A stretch of DNA of 64,000 bases from Bartonella sp. HY328 (GCF_025449335.1 NZ_CP104883.1:2596501-2660500), one strand, 5' to 3'; positions 1 through 8,156 are shown, counted from the first letter of the stretch. Notes: generated by a model not told the origin, from the letters alone. Made by a program: numbers and translations.

Positions 1-2107
1 TAGCTTTAGTGCCAAACATTCCATCTAGTTTTTTCTGTGCGTCGACTGCTGCATCACCACCTTTCTTTATTTCATTTAAAAGATTTTCAACAGTTTTCTT
101 TGCGCTTTCATTTTGACCAGTTGAGTGCGGATCAAGCAACCAATTAAAGTGTTGTTGTGTCTCGTCAATTTTATCTAAAAGCGGTTGTAAATTTAGATTA
201 ACACCTTTCTGAGCCGCTGCTTGCTCTAGCGCGTTCATATATCCAACTGTTTGCAGTGCACTTTTTGCATAAGCTTGTAGCTTTGTATTTGCTTCATCCA
301 ATCCCTGTGCCGTACCAATACGCTTAAGCGCCTCTTCTGTACTTATCATTTTAGCATCAAGGTCTTGCAATGTTGCTTTAACAGCTAAAACGCCTTTTTG
401 GGTTTGCCCCTCATTAACTGTAAAGCCTCTTGGTGCGCTTTTAATTAAGTTGGGCAATTCATCCCCCTGCGATCCTCCCCACCAACCACTACCCTCACGC
501 AGTCTTTTATATTCAGCTTGTAACTCGTTCACCTTGTCTGTGGTTTCATCGAGCACTTGAATATTATCTGTTGTCGATTTTACCCCATCCATACCTTGAG
601 CGGCTTCTTTCGCCATTAGCCCAAGACTTTGCAATTCACTCTTTAAATTAGCTGTACGTTCTGTCGCATCTTTAGCTGCCCCCTGATATGAAGCAACAGC
701 TAACGAAACCGCTCCCACCGCAGTAACTGCAACGCCTAACGGCCCCCCCAAAAACGATAGCCCTCCCATTGCAACACTCATTACTCGTGCAGAAAATGAA
801 GCGTTTTTCATCGCAATATTCATGACACCCAATGTTTGTGCCGTTGTTTTGCTTTGTGCCGCCATTGTAAGGCTTGCAGCATTTACGGCCTTATTAGCTA
901 AAACTAATTGTCCTGCAGCCTGTGCTCTGGTCATGCCAACCAATTGACCAGCCTTAGCCGATTCAAGTGCTGCAACAGCCAGCACTCTATCAGCTTGTGC
1001 AGCTTGCAAAGCAGCGGCAGCAGCATTTTTGTCGGCTAATGCTACCTCATGCGCTGCCTTTGCCCTTGCAAGTGCAGCTGATCTGGTATTAAGCATTGTC
1101 GCGTTAGACTTTAAAAAAGCCGCATCAAGTGATAAAATAGAACTTAACGCCTTGGCTGGCTCGGCAATCATCGGACCAAATATACGTCCTGCACTAATTG
1201 CACTAAATGCAAGCATTGCATTCCCAACAAGGTCCATATTATTTGCTAATATTTGCAATCCCCCGCCAATAAGATGAGACGCACCTGTAATTTCATTCAT
1301 TGTGCCGATATATTGCAATCCCGCATTTTGAACGAGTGTTACACCCTGTTCCATTGTAATTGGCATTTTTTGAAACTGGGATTCAATTGTACTTCCAGCA
1401 GCCAGGATTAACTGTAAAAATTTTGCAGTTGTTATCTCGCCCTCTGCACCAAATTTTTTGAGTCCTTCAACCGTTGTACCAAAGCCATCTGCAATAACTT
1501 GCGCTAACAAAGGTGCATTTTCACTGATGGAGCGTAATTCATCGCCTTCCAGTACGCCTGAGCCCAATGCTTGCCCTAGCTGCAAAATGCTAGCGGCCTG
1601 CTCCGACGCTGTCGTACCACCTAGAACAAAGGCCTTAGAAACAAGATTAGTAGCTTTTGCAATATCTTCTTCTGACTGTGCAACACCTTTTGAATTTCGC
1701 AAAATATGTGAATAGAGACTAACATATTCTTCAAGTCCAGTCCTCGCATTATCTGCCCCGGATCGCAATTGGTTCAGTGACCGCGATTGCATACCTGATG
1801 CTTGGCTAGCAGCTTTGATTTTATTACCAGCATTTACCCAAGTGTCGGCAAATCGCATAACTTCTTTTGTTGCAAGGTCGATACCCGCAATTTGTAAAAC
1901 GTTTTTAAATCCGCTGAATACTTTTGTTGCACCATTAGCTCTATCTGCAATTCGCGATAGTGCTGTTTCTGTTCTTTTAGCACTAGTGTTAAAGCCATAA
2001 AGGCGGTTTTCAATAGCTTTCGCAGCACCGCCCATCTTATCCATGCGCTCTGCTGCTAATAACAATTGTGCAGAATTAACAGTTATGCCAAGATTAGCAA
2101 TATCCAT
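1..2107 (-). CDS. phage tail tape measure protein (partial, C-terminus outside window)
   Basis: Reading from the ATG at 2107 towards position 1 the frame stays open for about 702 codons and leaves the window. It begins MDIANLGITVNSAQLLLAAE, then a helical segment and a conserved tape-measure domain near residues 70-260 (for example ADTWVNAG, ASEQAAS, ITTAKFLQLI, FQKMPITMEQG). An Ala/Lys/Glu-rich helical stretch follows near residues 320-360, with hydrophobic segments near 400-450. Tape measure proteins set tail length and help DNA pass the host membrane. It is the last gene of a lambda-like tail order on this strand. The family call is firm; the specific phage type is inferred. Confidence 0.85.
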   Translation of the reverse strand, partial: MDIANLGITVNSAQLLLAAERMDKMGGAAKAIENRLYGFNTSAKRTETALSRIADRANGATKVFSGFKNVLQIAGIDLATKEVMRFADTWVNAGNKIKAASQASGMQSRSLNQLRSGADNARTGLEEYVSLYSHILRNSKGVAQSEEDIAKATNLVSKAFVLGGTTASEQAASILQLGQALGSGVLEGDELRSISENAPLLAQVIADGFGTTVEGLKKFGAEGEITTAKFLQLILAAGSTIESQFQKMPITMEQGVTLVQNAGLQYIGTMNEITGASHLIGGGLQILANNMDLVGNAMLAFSAISAGRIFGPMIAEPAKALSSILSLDAAFLKSNATMLNTRSAALARAKAAHEVALADKNAAAAALQAAQADRVLAVAALESAKAGQLVGMTRAQAAGQLVLANKAVNAASLTMAAQSKTTAQTLGVMNIAMKNASFSARVMSVAMGGLSFLGGPLGVAVTAVGAVSLAVASYQGAAKDATERTANLKSELQSLGLMAKEAAQGMDGVKSTTDNIQVLDETTDKVNELQAEYKRLREGSGWWGGSQGDELPNLIKSAPRGFTVNEGQTQKGVLAVKATLQDLDAKMISTEEALKRIGTAQGLDEANTKLQAYAKSALQTVGYMNALEQAAAQKGVNLNLQPLLDKIDETQQHFNWLLDPHSTGQNESAKKTVENLLNEIKKGGDAAVDAQKKLDGMFGTKA

Positions 2108-2164
2108 GTTTAAACTCCAATAAATATAGGAACTGAATTAATTTTTATTTTTGTAAATGAACCA

Positions 2165-2650
2165 ATGGCTCTGCCAGCTTTTTCTAGAAAGAAAATTAAT
2201 GGACTTAGTATATATTTTATTGGGCTTCTCATGCTTGGTTTTTTTTTATATGTAATTTACCAAGTAACGGGATCCAATCAATCAAACGCACCCAAAAACC
2301 TAAACATTCCAACTGATATGGAAAATACTATGCAATCAGAAGAAAAAACGGCCGCTCAAATTGCTACTGAAAATCTCAACCAATTGGCTACAGAATACAA
2401 TTCTAGGTTTGTAAAAATAACACAAAAGCTAAATGTAACAGGCTGGTTAGGAGTCATATTTTTTATTGGTTCGCCAATTATAAGTATTCTTATGTTAGGA
2501 AACCAAATATCACAAGCAAGTATGCGCTACTCTTACAATGTTCCCAATTATTCATTGCAGTATTTAATCTGCGGATTTTTAAGCTTATTGGGCTTAATTT
2601 TCATTATTATTGGACGTGATTTTTATTATCCAAAGCAAGACAACCAATAA
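2165..2650 (+). CDS. unknown membrane protein inside the tail module (moron-like)
   Basis: 161 codons on the plus strand, opposite to all neighbouring tail genes, between the tail chaperone and tape measure. I do not recognise the family. There is one membrane segment near residues 15-35, a polar, probably coiled linker near 55-90, and two more membrane segments near 93-115 and 130-155. Start ATG 2165 has no clear ribosome binding site. A perfect 11-bp stem follows the stop directly and can end transcription in both directions. Position, orientation and own terminator fit a phage moron, a gene expressed from the prophage for the host's or prophage's benefit. Function is unknown; superinfection exclusion is only a possibility. 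Confidence 0.6.
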   Translation: MALPAFSRKKINGLSIYFIGLLMLGFFLYVIYQVTGSNQSNAPKNLNIPTDMENTMQSEEKTAAQIATENLNQLATEYNSRFVKITQKLNVTGWLGVIFFIGSPIISILMLGNQISQASMRYSYNVPNYSLQYLICGFLSLLGLIFIIIGRDFYYPKQDNQ

Positions 2651-2678
2651 AATAAGAGGGCTATTGCGCCCTCTTATT
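2651..2678. terminator. bidirectional hairpin terminator
   Basis: Perfect 11-bp arms at 2651-2661 and 2668-2678 with a 6-nt loop. They lie just after the plus-strand stop at 2650 and cover the last codons of the minus-strand tail chaperone. On the minus strand the stem is followed by ATTTTATTG. It could end transcription from both sides and would partly insulate the tape measure gene from the tail genes upstream. Confidence 0.7.
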
Positions 2679-3017
2679 CATTTCTGCAAGCGCTTGTTCC
2701 CTTGCTTGTGCCATAGCTGATATATAAGCTGTATCCAATGCAAATATGGCCTGTATATCATACCTATTCATAATGGTGCCGGTTAAGTCCATCCAGTCTT
2801 TTATATCCCTTGGCTTAATAGGTTCTAATCCGCTTTCTGTTGGCGTTCTAAAGCGGGATAGCTGACTAAACCAAGTAAGTATATGTTGCCCTGCCTCTGG
2901 CGGATCATAAGAGGGTACATCATGACCAAAGCGCAAATTTCTTTGCGCTCTGGTTTCTGTTCCCTTTTTAAAAATTGGTGTTTCATATCGTACTTTTAAT
3001 ACAATATAATCCATCAA
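2661..3017 (-). CDS. tail assembly chaperone, GT (frameshift) portion
   Basis: Reading frame of 118 codons, if counted from a TTG at 3017, just downstream of the G-like gene and in its -1 frame. The TTG has no good ribosome binding site. The frame is open upstream through 3038, so it is better read as the extension of a G-GT fusion made by -1 frameshifting at 3044-3038. The T part includes a conserved-looking block with FGHDVPSYDPPEAGQ and ends in a helical, Ala/Gln/Glu-rich tail. In lambda the G and GT proteins bind the tape measure protein during tail assembly. Assignment rests on position, length and the frameshift geometry more than on sequence identity. Confidence 0.65.
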   Translation of the reverse strand: MMDYIVLKVRYETPIFKKGTETRAQRNLRFGHDVPSYDPPEAGQHILTWFSQLSRFRTPTESGLEPIKPRDIKDWMDLTGTIMNRYDIQAIFALDTAYISAMAQAREQALAEMNKRAQ

Positions 3018-3025
3018 TTCAAAGG

Positions 3026-3409
3026 TTAGGGTTTCGTAAAATTTGCAAGCCTGTTGGCTGCCTCAACAACTTGCGCAAAAATCCAGTCTGTACTTTGCAA
3101 AATTTCTTTGGCTTTTGCAGTGCTAAAAATTGGCTTTTCCCCATTAAAGTCATTGTCGTTAAAGTCCCAATCAATGATATATGAGACAGCCTTATCAATC
3201 TCCCATTCAATCGCTTGTGACGCTTTCACCTGCTTCTTGGAAATGTGCCGTTCTTGAATAAGATCAATAATTTCGCGCTGTTTGGCCTTAGCAATATCGC
3301 TTTCGGCAGAACGAATAAAAAATTTGACCCCGATAGGTTCAAACGTAACGGGGTGCAACATATCCAACGTGTAGGATTGTTCTTTTTGAATAATTGTTGA
3401 TAAATCCAT
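3026..3409 (-). CDS. phage tail assembly chaperone (G-like)
   Basis: 127 residues starting at ATG 3409, between the tail tube gene and the tape measure. The sequence has a beta-rich N-terminus (LDMLHPVTFEPIGVKFFI), a helical middle and ends TDWIFAQVVEAANRLANFTKP-like residues before TAA at 3028-3026. This matches small tail assembly chaperones of siphoviruses in size and place. The last codons carry the heptamer A AAT TTT at 3044-3038, in the right phase for -1 slippage into the downstream frame. The normal product would be G, the shifted one G-GT. Confidence 0.7.
   Translation of the reverse strand: MDLSTIIQKEQSYTLDMLHPVTFEPIGVKFFIRSAESDIAKAKQREIIDLIQERHISKKQVKASQAIEWEIDKAVSYIIDWDFNDNDFNGEKPIFSTAKAKEILQSTDWIFAQVVEAANRLANFTKP
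3038..3044 (-). other. candidate -1 ribosomal frameshift site (AAATTTT)
   Basis: On the minus strand the codons GCA AAT TTT give the X XXY YYZ pattern A AAT TTT. The zero frame stops at TAA 3028-3026. The -1 frame continues TAC GAA ACC CTA through the 118-codon GT frame without a stop. Geometry and gene order match the lambda G/GT arrangement. No downstream stimulatory structure was worked out. Confidence 0.6.
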
Positions 3410-3426
3410 TGATTGATCTCTTAAAC

Positions 3427-3906
3427 TTAAGCGCTAATGGCTTTAGGCGCGACAACGATCTCTTGTTGGTTGTAACCAAATGTAAAGGTTGCGGTTACAA
3501 AGTCCTCAACGCCTGCACCAGATGTTGCAGGACCAGTGATAAGGCCACGATTGTACAAAACAGTATTTGTCATTGTAGCACTTGGCGCATCTGCCAATTC
3601 GCGCTTAAACGCATAATTATAATTGCTACGAGCAGCCTTAACCAATGCCAAATATGATTCATCAGATGAAACGAGGGCAAGCTCAAGCGTACCACTACCA
3701 GCATCTGTCATACCCTTTGCTTTTTGGGTAACAGTTGTATCAATTGTATCATAATTAACAATATTGGTTGTTGAACCAGATTCTGGCAATTGACCAATGT
3801 TTTTCACTTCAAGCCATGTTAAAGCTTCAAATTCGGATTGGGTTAAGTCTTTCGATTGTGGTGTGGTGCAAATATAGAATTTTGAACCTGAATTAGTATT
3901 AGCCAT
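3427..3906 (-). CDS. phage major tail tube protein
   Basis: 159 residues from ATG 3906, preceded by AAAGGAAT as ribosome binding site. The protein starts MANTNSGSKFYICTTPQ and is beta-rich, with acidic turns, a central block SGTLELALVSSDESYLAL and a C-terminal FTFGYNQQEIV segment. These are features of lambda gpV-like tail tube proteins, which stack as hexamers to build the tail lumen. It follows the tail terminator and precedes the assembly chaperones, as in lambda-type siphoviruses. A 250-bp gap with a terminator lies upstream, so it may have its own promoter. Confidence 0.8.
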   Translation of the reverse strand: MANTNSGSKFYICTTPQSKDLTQSEFEALTWLEVKNIGQLPESGSTTNIVNYDTIDTTVTQKAKGMTDAGSGTLELALVSSDESYLALVKAARSNYNYAFKRELADAPSATMTNTVLYNRGLITGPATSGAGVEDFVTATFTFGYNQQEIVVAPKAISA

Positions 3907-4154
3907 GCTTATTCCTTTGCATCGGTTTAGTGTTTTAGGGAGTATTTTGGCGGTATTTTTTGATTACCGCCCAATCAAAGGGCTTAAGTGGAATTTTCAA
4001 CTTTCTAAAAGCCGCTTTAATTTTTTCTGTGCCTGGCAAATTGCCAATAGAAAAACTTCTATTATCTTGGGATCACAGACGTTAAAAAAGGCGGAATTAA
4101 CCGCCTTATGCCGCCTTAACGGCAATTCGTTTTGCGTGGAGTGATCTCCATTGA
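3907..4154. other. gap between tail terminator and tail tube genes
   Basis: About 250 bases without a convincing gene. It holds an inverted repeat GGCGGTA...TACCGCC near 3952-3974 and a minus-strand terminator at 4084-4107. A 79-codon plus-strand frame here has no ribosome binding site or family likeness. A promoter for the tail tube gene is expected but was not identified. Confidence 0.5.
4084..4107 (-). terminator. Rho-independent terminator after the tail terminator gene
   Basis: On the minus strand AAGGCGG and CCGCCTT arms (4101-4107 and 4088-4094) flank a 6-nt loop and are followed by a run of six T. It sits about 50 bases past the stop of the U-like gene and should separate it from the tail tube gene. 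Confidence 0.75.
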
Positions 4155-4559
4155 TCATCCAGATGATCGGTATTGAATTATAACGGGCACGCGAACGCGA
4201 TCACCATCTTTGATGAGCGTTGCAATGCTGGGTCTCGAGTAAATCCGAACAATAACGCTACCTCGCTGTAGCCTTGTGCCTTTGCTAAAATGTTCGGCAA
4301 CCTGCGCTGCTAAAACACGCGGTTGTATTTCGCCATCCCCCGCTTGTGCAACTACAGTTATTTGTAGCAAGCCGACATAAACCGTTGGGTCATCATCACG
4401 CACATAAAGGTTAAGGTTGGCATTTGGTAAATGCTGAACCTCAAGATATGTTTCTTGCGTTGGTGTAAATTCGATATTTGGCAGAACTACTTGTATAGTA
4501 GAATTAAAAGCCGTAACATGTATAAAAAGTAAATCAGGAATATCTGTTTCAATGCTCAT
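4155..4559 (-). CDS. phage tail terminator-like protein (DUF4128/U-like)
   Basis: 134 residues, ATG at 4559 overlapping the stop of the upstream gene by the ATGA arrangement. The fold pattern is alternating beta strands: an N-terminal LFIHVTAFNSTIQVVLPNIEF, then YLEVQHLPNANLNLYV, a central LLQITVVAQAGDGE and a C-terminal VRVPVIIQYRSSG. This is typical of the DUF4128/gpU-like proteins that cap the tail tube and join it to the head. Position between the gp10-like and tail tube genes supports it. The exact family name is from recognition, not from a search. Confidence 0.75.
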   Translation of the reverse strand: MSIETDIPDLLFIHVTAFNSTIQVVLPNIEFTPTQETYLEVQHLPNANLNLYVRDDDPTVYVGLLQITVVAQAGDGEIQPRVLAAQVAEHFSKGTRLQRGSVIVRIYSRPSIATLIKDGDRVRVPVIIQYRSSG

Positions 4560-4984
4560 TTATTAACTCGTGCCTTTACTTGTTTGCTCGCCTTTTGCAG
4601 TTGCATTTCCCAATTCTGAGCGGCTACCCCCACCATATGAGCGCCCCTCTGCCCCTTTGTGCCAAACTCAACATGAGCTGCGTAGCTTGCTGTAAATGAC
4701 GCATAAATTGTTGATCCAAGTTTTGCTTTAGCGATGATAGGTAGAAACTTTGGTGCTTTATATGAGTTTTTTCCAGCGTTAGGAGCCGGCCGTGCATTTT
4801 TACGGATGGGGCTTAATTTTGTGGTTGAAACAACCATACTTGCCCGAAGAAAACCTGTATCGACGGGCGTATGCTTTTGAATATCTTCAATAACATATTG
4901 TGCTGATAAATGAAAAGCAGCTAACATGCGTGCACGCGTTTGTGACCGCCAATTGTTAATTTGGGCTGTAAAGGATTTTTGCAT
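4556..4984 (-). CDS. HK97 gp10-like phage protein (minor tail/head-tail joining)
   Basis: 142 residues if started at ATG 4984 (MQKSFTAQINNWRSQ). The frame stays open to 5143, but those extra 53 residues are poor in family features and overlap a gene on the other strand, so the internal start is preferred. Family marks are HTPVDTGFLRASM near residues 40-52 and YAAHVEFGTKGQRGAHM near 107-123, the conserved TPVDTG and HVEFGT motifs of HK97-gp10-like proteins. These act in head-tail completion. It is the first recognisable structural gene; no head genes precede it in this window, which suggests a deletion. Confidence 0.75.
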   Translation of the reverse strand: MQKSFTAQINNWRSQTRARMLAAFHLSAQYVIEDIQKHTPVDTGFLRASMVVSTTKLSPIRKNARPAPNAGKNSYKAPKFLPIIAKAKLGSTIYASFTASYAAHVEFGTKGQRGAHMVGVAAQNWEMQLQKASKQVKARVNK

Positions 4985-5042
4985 GGGAACCAGCTTAACT
5001 GAGAAAGAGATTTGTAAAGTTTCATTTGATAAATTAGTATTA

Positions 5043-5606
5043 ATGAATCGTGCTGCAATTCTATTTGTATTAATATTACTTTTCAGCGTGTTAATGCTGT
5101 CAGGGTTTACATAAATTGGTGAAAAAATTGGATTTTTCCCCAATCAACGAACAAAAGAAATTTGGGAGGCAATATTTGATACTAATACACTTATTTTAAA
5201 TTTATTATTTGTATCGAGCTCTTATTTATTATGTCTTTTATGTAAAATTTGGCGCGTTAATTGGCCTTCTATATTTAACACTTTTGAAGCACTAGTTCCG
5301 GCTTTTATCGGATTTATTTATTTTATTTTTTTAATGTTAATAATTGTAAGTCCAACAGTAAGATTAATATATGGCATGCAGATTACATCCAGCCAATTAA
5401 AAATAAACATTATATAATTTGTAGTAGCTACATCATCTTATAATATTATATTTTTTGCATGTATTTTTTCATTGTTAAAGGATGAAATTTCATTGGCGAA
5501 CAATCATAAAAATAAAATACGTTTTTCTATATTTGTGTTAATATTATATTTTCTTGCATTATTTTTTTTTAGCAAATATGGATTTTCCTTCAAGCCAAAT
5601 CTTTAG
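5043..5606 (+). pseudogene. decayed multi-pass membrane protein gene, two in-frame TAA stops
   Basis: One plus-strand frame from ATG 5043 runs 187 codons to TAG 5604-5606, broken only by TAA at 5112-5114 and TAA at 5415-5417. Between and after the stops it encodes hydrophobic segments such as AAILFVLILLFSVLML, LILNLLFVSSSYLLCLL, FIGFIYFIFLMLIIVS and FSIFVLILYFLALFFF, about five membrane spans, joined by short charged loops. Frame conservation across both stops argues for a once intact protein. Family unknown. Like the gene at 2165 it lies on the strand opposite the tail genes. Confidence 0.5.
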
Positions 5607-5754
5607 CGTAATTAAACCCTTATTATTTAAATAAAAACGGTCTAACTGTTAAATTCTGATGACTGATATTCTGTTGCTATGGCAAGAATTGCACTTGCCC
5701 CTCTTTGTTCACCAACCAAGCGAGCAACTGCTGATCTACATCGCTAAATCATTA

Positions 5755-6080
5755 GCACCAAATCAAAAAGGCAACCTCACGGGTACCTGTAAACGCAATT
5801 ATTCAACTTCAATATACATGTCATAAAACATTTATGACTTATGTTCGTCAATAAAAAAATGACGGTTAAAAAAATATAGGTCAAGACATTGAACATCATG
5901 CAGGTTGCACCAAATCAAAAAGGCAACCTTACGGCTGCCTGTAAACGCAATTATTCAACTTCAATATACATGTCATAAAACATTTATGACTTATGTTCGT
6001 CAATAAAAAAATGATGGTTAAAAAAATATAGGTCAAGACATTGAGCATCATGCAGGTTGCACCAAATCATAATGGCAACT
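5755..6080. repeat. tandem 152-bp direct repeats (two copies plus a partial third)
   Basis: Copy 1 spans 5755-5906 and copy 2 spans 5907-6058, with only a few differences. A third start (GCACCAAATCA) lies at 6059. Each unit holds the palindrome GTCATAAAACATTTATGAC (5820-5838 and 5972-5990). On the minus strand each also has a promoter-like TTGACG, 17 bases, TTTTAT (copy 2: 6003-5998 and 5980-5975) overlapping that palindrome. A hairpin with T-run (5917-5940 in copy 2, weaker in copy 1) follows. The unit therefore looks like promoter, operator and short terminated transcript. Confidence 0.75.
5917..5940 (-). terminator. terminator-like hairpin in repeat copy 2
   Basis: On the minus strand GGCAGCC and GGTTGCC arms around GTAA are followed by TTTTTGATTT. 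There is one imperfect pair. The equivalent site in copy 1 has lost pairing (GGTACCC against GGTTGCC), so copy 2 is the better candidate for a working terminator. Confidence 0.5.
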
Positions 6081-6374
6081 GCTTTAATATAGGTTGCCAC
6101 TTTATGTTTTGGTTCTCTTACCCTTGAAACTGCGCCAATTAGGCTAACGAAATTTGCTTCTTATCCTTGGAGGCTCATATAATTTCCTAAAGCTTAACTC
6201 ACCTACAAATTTGCTCAATGTCTTTAAAACAAAAGTTTATGGCTTTCACTAATTTAAGATATTTGGAACTGTGCAACAATGAATTTGGACTTATCGATGG
6301 TTTTTGATATGCAGATCTCAACCTATTAAACTGCACTATATTTTTTTACGAAGTGATGAAAAATTTCATTCGTT

Positions 6375-6821
6375 TTGACACACAATGAAGATAATTTACT
6401 GCTAAATCATACTTTCATGCCGCACATTAAATTGGCAATCCACCTAATGTTTTTCACAGCGGCAAAAATATCAGCTTTACTTTAATTAACATGGGATAAA
6501 GTGGACTTTGAATGATCTGGCAAGCTAGTTAATAGCACCAAAAAAGACATAAGCACCGCTGCAAGAAATCCAGGCTAGAGGATGTTAGCCTGCGTTTTCC
6601 GTTAAACTGCCGCTTATGGATGGCAGAATCTGGAATCAGCATGGGTGAAATTGCATAATATTTTGGGCACACAATCATAACTAAAGAAGTTTATGTGTGA
6701 TTCTCATCAGATCACTTAAGATCAGCCGCAAATGCGTTAGAAATAACGCCAAGTTTAGTCTCAATAGGTTCAGTGAACCTCAAGAGAACTTCTTTTAATA
6801 AAGCTAAGTTATTGATTTTAC

Positions 6822-6832
<11 letters not shown>
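6375..6832 (+). pseudogene. decayed phage tyrosine integrase
   Basis: Two frames carry clear integrase fragments. The first runs from about 6375: LTHNEDNLLLNHTFMPHIKL, then AIHLMFFTAAKISALL, a TAA at 6483-6485, LTWDKVDFE and a TGA at 6513. The second, ending in TGA 6830-6832, reads LWMAESGISMGEIA, TAA at 6656-6658, YFGHT...KEVYV, TGA at 6698-6700, then FSSDHLRSAANALEI. These match the TGAR/LTWDxVDFE box and the GH...VY catalytic tail of integrases, though the first catalytic Arg is lost. An internal deletion seems to lie between the frames. The 3' end enters the tRNA-Thr gene, the usual place for an integrase beside its att site. Confidence 0.75.
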
Positions 6833-6896
<64 letters not shown>

Positions 6897-7158
6897 ATCT
6901 TTGTGTGGGCGGTTCTTGCCATATCAAAATGATTTGCGCAAGCACCTATGACTATTTTTTTTAAATTTTTACCAATTTTTTTATATTGCATCGAAAATTA
7001 TCGACAAAATATTCATGTTATCCAAACATTAGTTGTTACTACTTAAGTTAAATCGCAAAATGAATTTACCGTTTCGTTAGAATCACCAAAATATAAATGC
7101 TAATAAGGGTACTATTAAAGAACCCCTATTGTGATCTCATATTTAAAGCCTAAAATGC
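6897..7158. other. intergenic, tRNA-Thr promoter side
   Basis: About 260 AT-rich bases between the tRNA and the end of the HMG-CoA lyase gene. The tRNA promoter must lie just right of 6896, but no clear -35/-10 pair was picked. No terminator hairpin for mvaB was recognised with confidence. Confidence 0.4.
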
Positions 7159-8073
7159 TTATTCACTTGCCGTTTTGCGTGCCCATGCTAAAGAACCAAG
7201 ATGCGAGCTTGGTTTTTTACCAATAATTTCGCTAATGAACACTCCGGTTTCAACCAGTGCATCAAGATCAATACCTGTTTCAATTCCCATGCCGTGCAAC
7301 ATATAAACAAGGTCTTCACTGGCAACGTTGCCGGTTGCACCCTTAGCATAAGGACAGCCACCAAGACCAGCAACAGAAGAATCAAGCACATTAACCCCGA
7401 GATCCAAACAAGCTAAAATATTGGCAAGTGCCTGCCCATAGGTATCATGAAAATGCAACGCAATATGGTCCACCGCAATCTCGTTAAGTACTGCTTCCAC
7501 CATTTTTTGTGCTTTTAGCGGTGTACCAATACCAATTGTATCACCCAATGATACTTCGTAACAACCCGCTTCATAAAGCCTACGGGAAACATCCCTCACC
7601 GCAGCTAATGGGACATCACCTTGCCAGGGACAGCCAAGAACGCAAGATACATAACCGCGAATTTTAATGTCTTGCGCCTTTGCCGCTTCTATCACCGGTA
7701 AAAACCGCTCGAAACTTTCATCAATGGAACAATTCAGATTTTTTTGCGAAAATGCTTCCGAGGCCGAGGCAAAAATAGCAATTTCATCAGCTTTAACTGC
7801 CAATGCGCCTTCAAGTCCTTTTAAATTTGGCACCAAAACTGGATAGCTAACCCCTCGCTTGCGCTCAATTTGCAGCATAACTTGCTCGCTATCTGCCATG
7901 GCTGGTACCCAGCGCGGCGAAACGAAGCTTCCAGCTTCAATAGTCTGACAACCAGCATTGGTAAGCCGATTGATCAACTCCACCTTCTGCGCAGTTGATG
8001 GTGGATTTTTTTCATTTTGCAAACCATCACGCGGACCAACTTCTACAATTCGCACATTTGCAGGATAAGTCAT
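7159..8073 (-). CDS. mvaB: hydroxymethylglutaryl-CoA lyase
   Basis: 304 residues, normal for the family. It cleaves HMG-CoA to acetyl-CoA and acetoacetate. The signature VGPRDGLQNE lies at residues 12-21, with catalytic Arg and metal-binding Asp. HFHDTYGQ near 200 gives metal ligands, and GLGGCPYAKGATGNVASED near 237-255 holds the catalytic Cys and the HMG-CoA lyase active-site box. Start ATG 8073 follows GGAGCC. It lies 83 bases behind the MocR-type regulator on the same strand, so the two probably share a transcript. A role in leucine breakdown is possible in general, but the nearby degradative HMG-CoA reductase points to mevalonate use. Confidence 0.9.
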   Translation of the reverse strand: MTYPANVRIVEVGPRDGLQNEKNPPSTAQKVELINRLTNAGCQTIEAGSFVSPRWVPAMADSEQVMLQIERKRGVSYPVLVPNLKGLEGALAVKADEIAIFASASEAFSQKNLNCSIDESFERFLPVIEAAKAQDIKIRGYVSCVLGCPWQGDVPLAAVRDVSRRLYEAGCYEVSLGDTIGIGTPLKAQKMVEAVLNEIAVDHIALHFHDTYGQALANILACLDLGVNVLDSSVAGLGGCPYAKGATGNVASEDLVYMLHGMGIETGIDLDALVETGVFISEIIGKKPSSHLGSLAWARKTASE

Positions 8074-8156
8074 TTATTTGGCTCCATTTCATCAATTTAA
8101 AATACATTTTATATTAAGGTTCGTTTATTTTTATCTATTTATTGACAGTCCCACGA

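Larger units (their letters stand above)
5607..6374. other. non-coding prophage remnant with tandem repeats
   Basis: No intact gene. It contains a possible coding scrap on the minus strand at 5657-5753, two full 152-bp tandem repeats with a partial third copy (5755 to about 6080), and AT-rich sequence leading into the integrase remnant. The minus-strand scrap reads RSAVARLVGEQRGASAILAI in one frame and ends at TAG. It may be the end of a lost phage gene. Confidence 0.5.

Noticed and set aside
3905..4144. 79-codon plus-strand frame between tail genes
   Set aside because: It spans a terminator and starts inside the tail tube gene's start codon region on the other strand; no family features.
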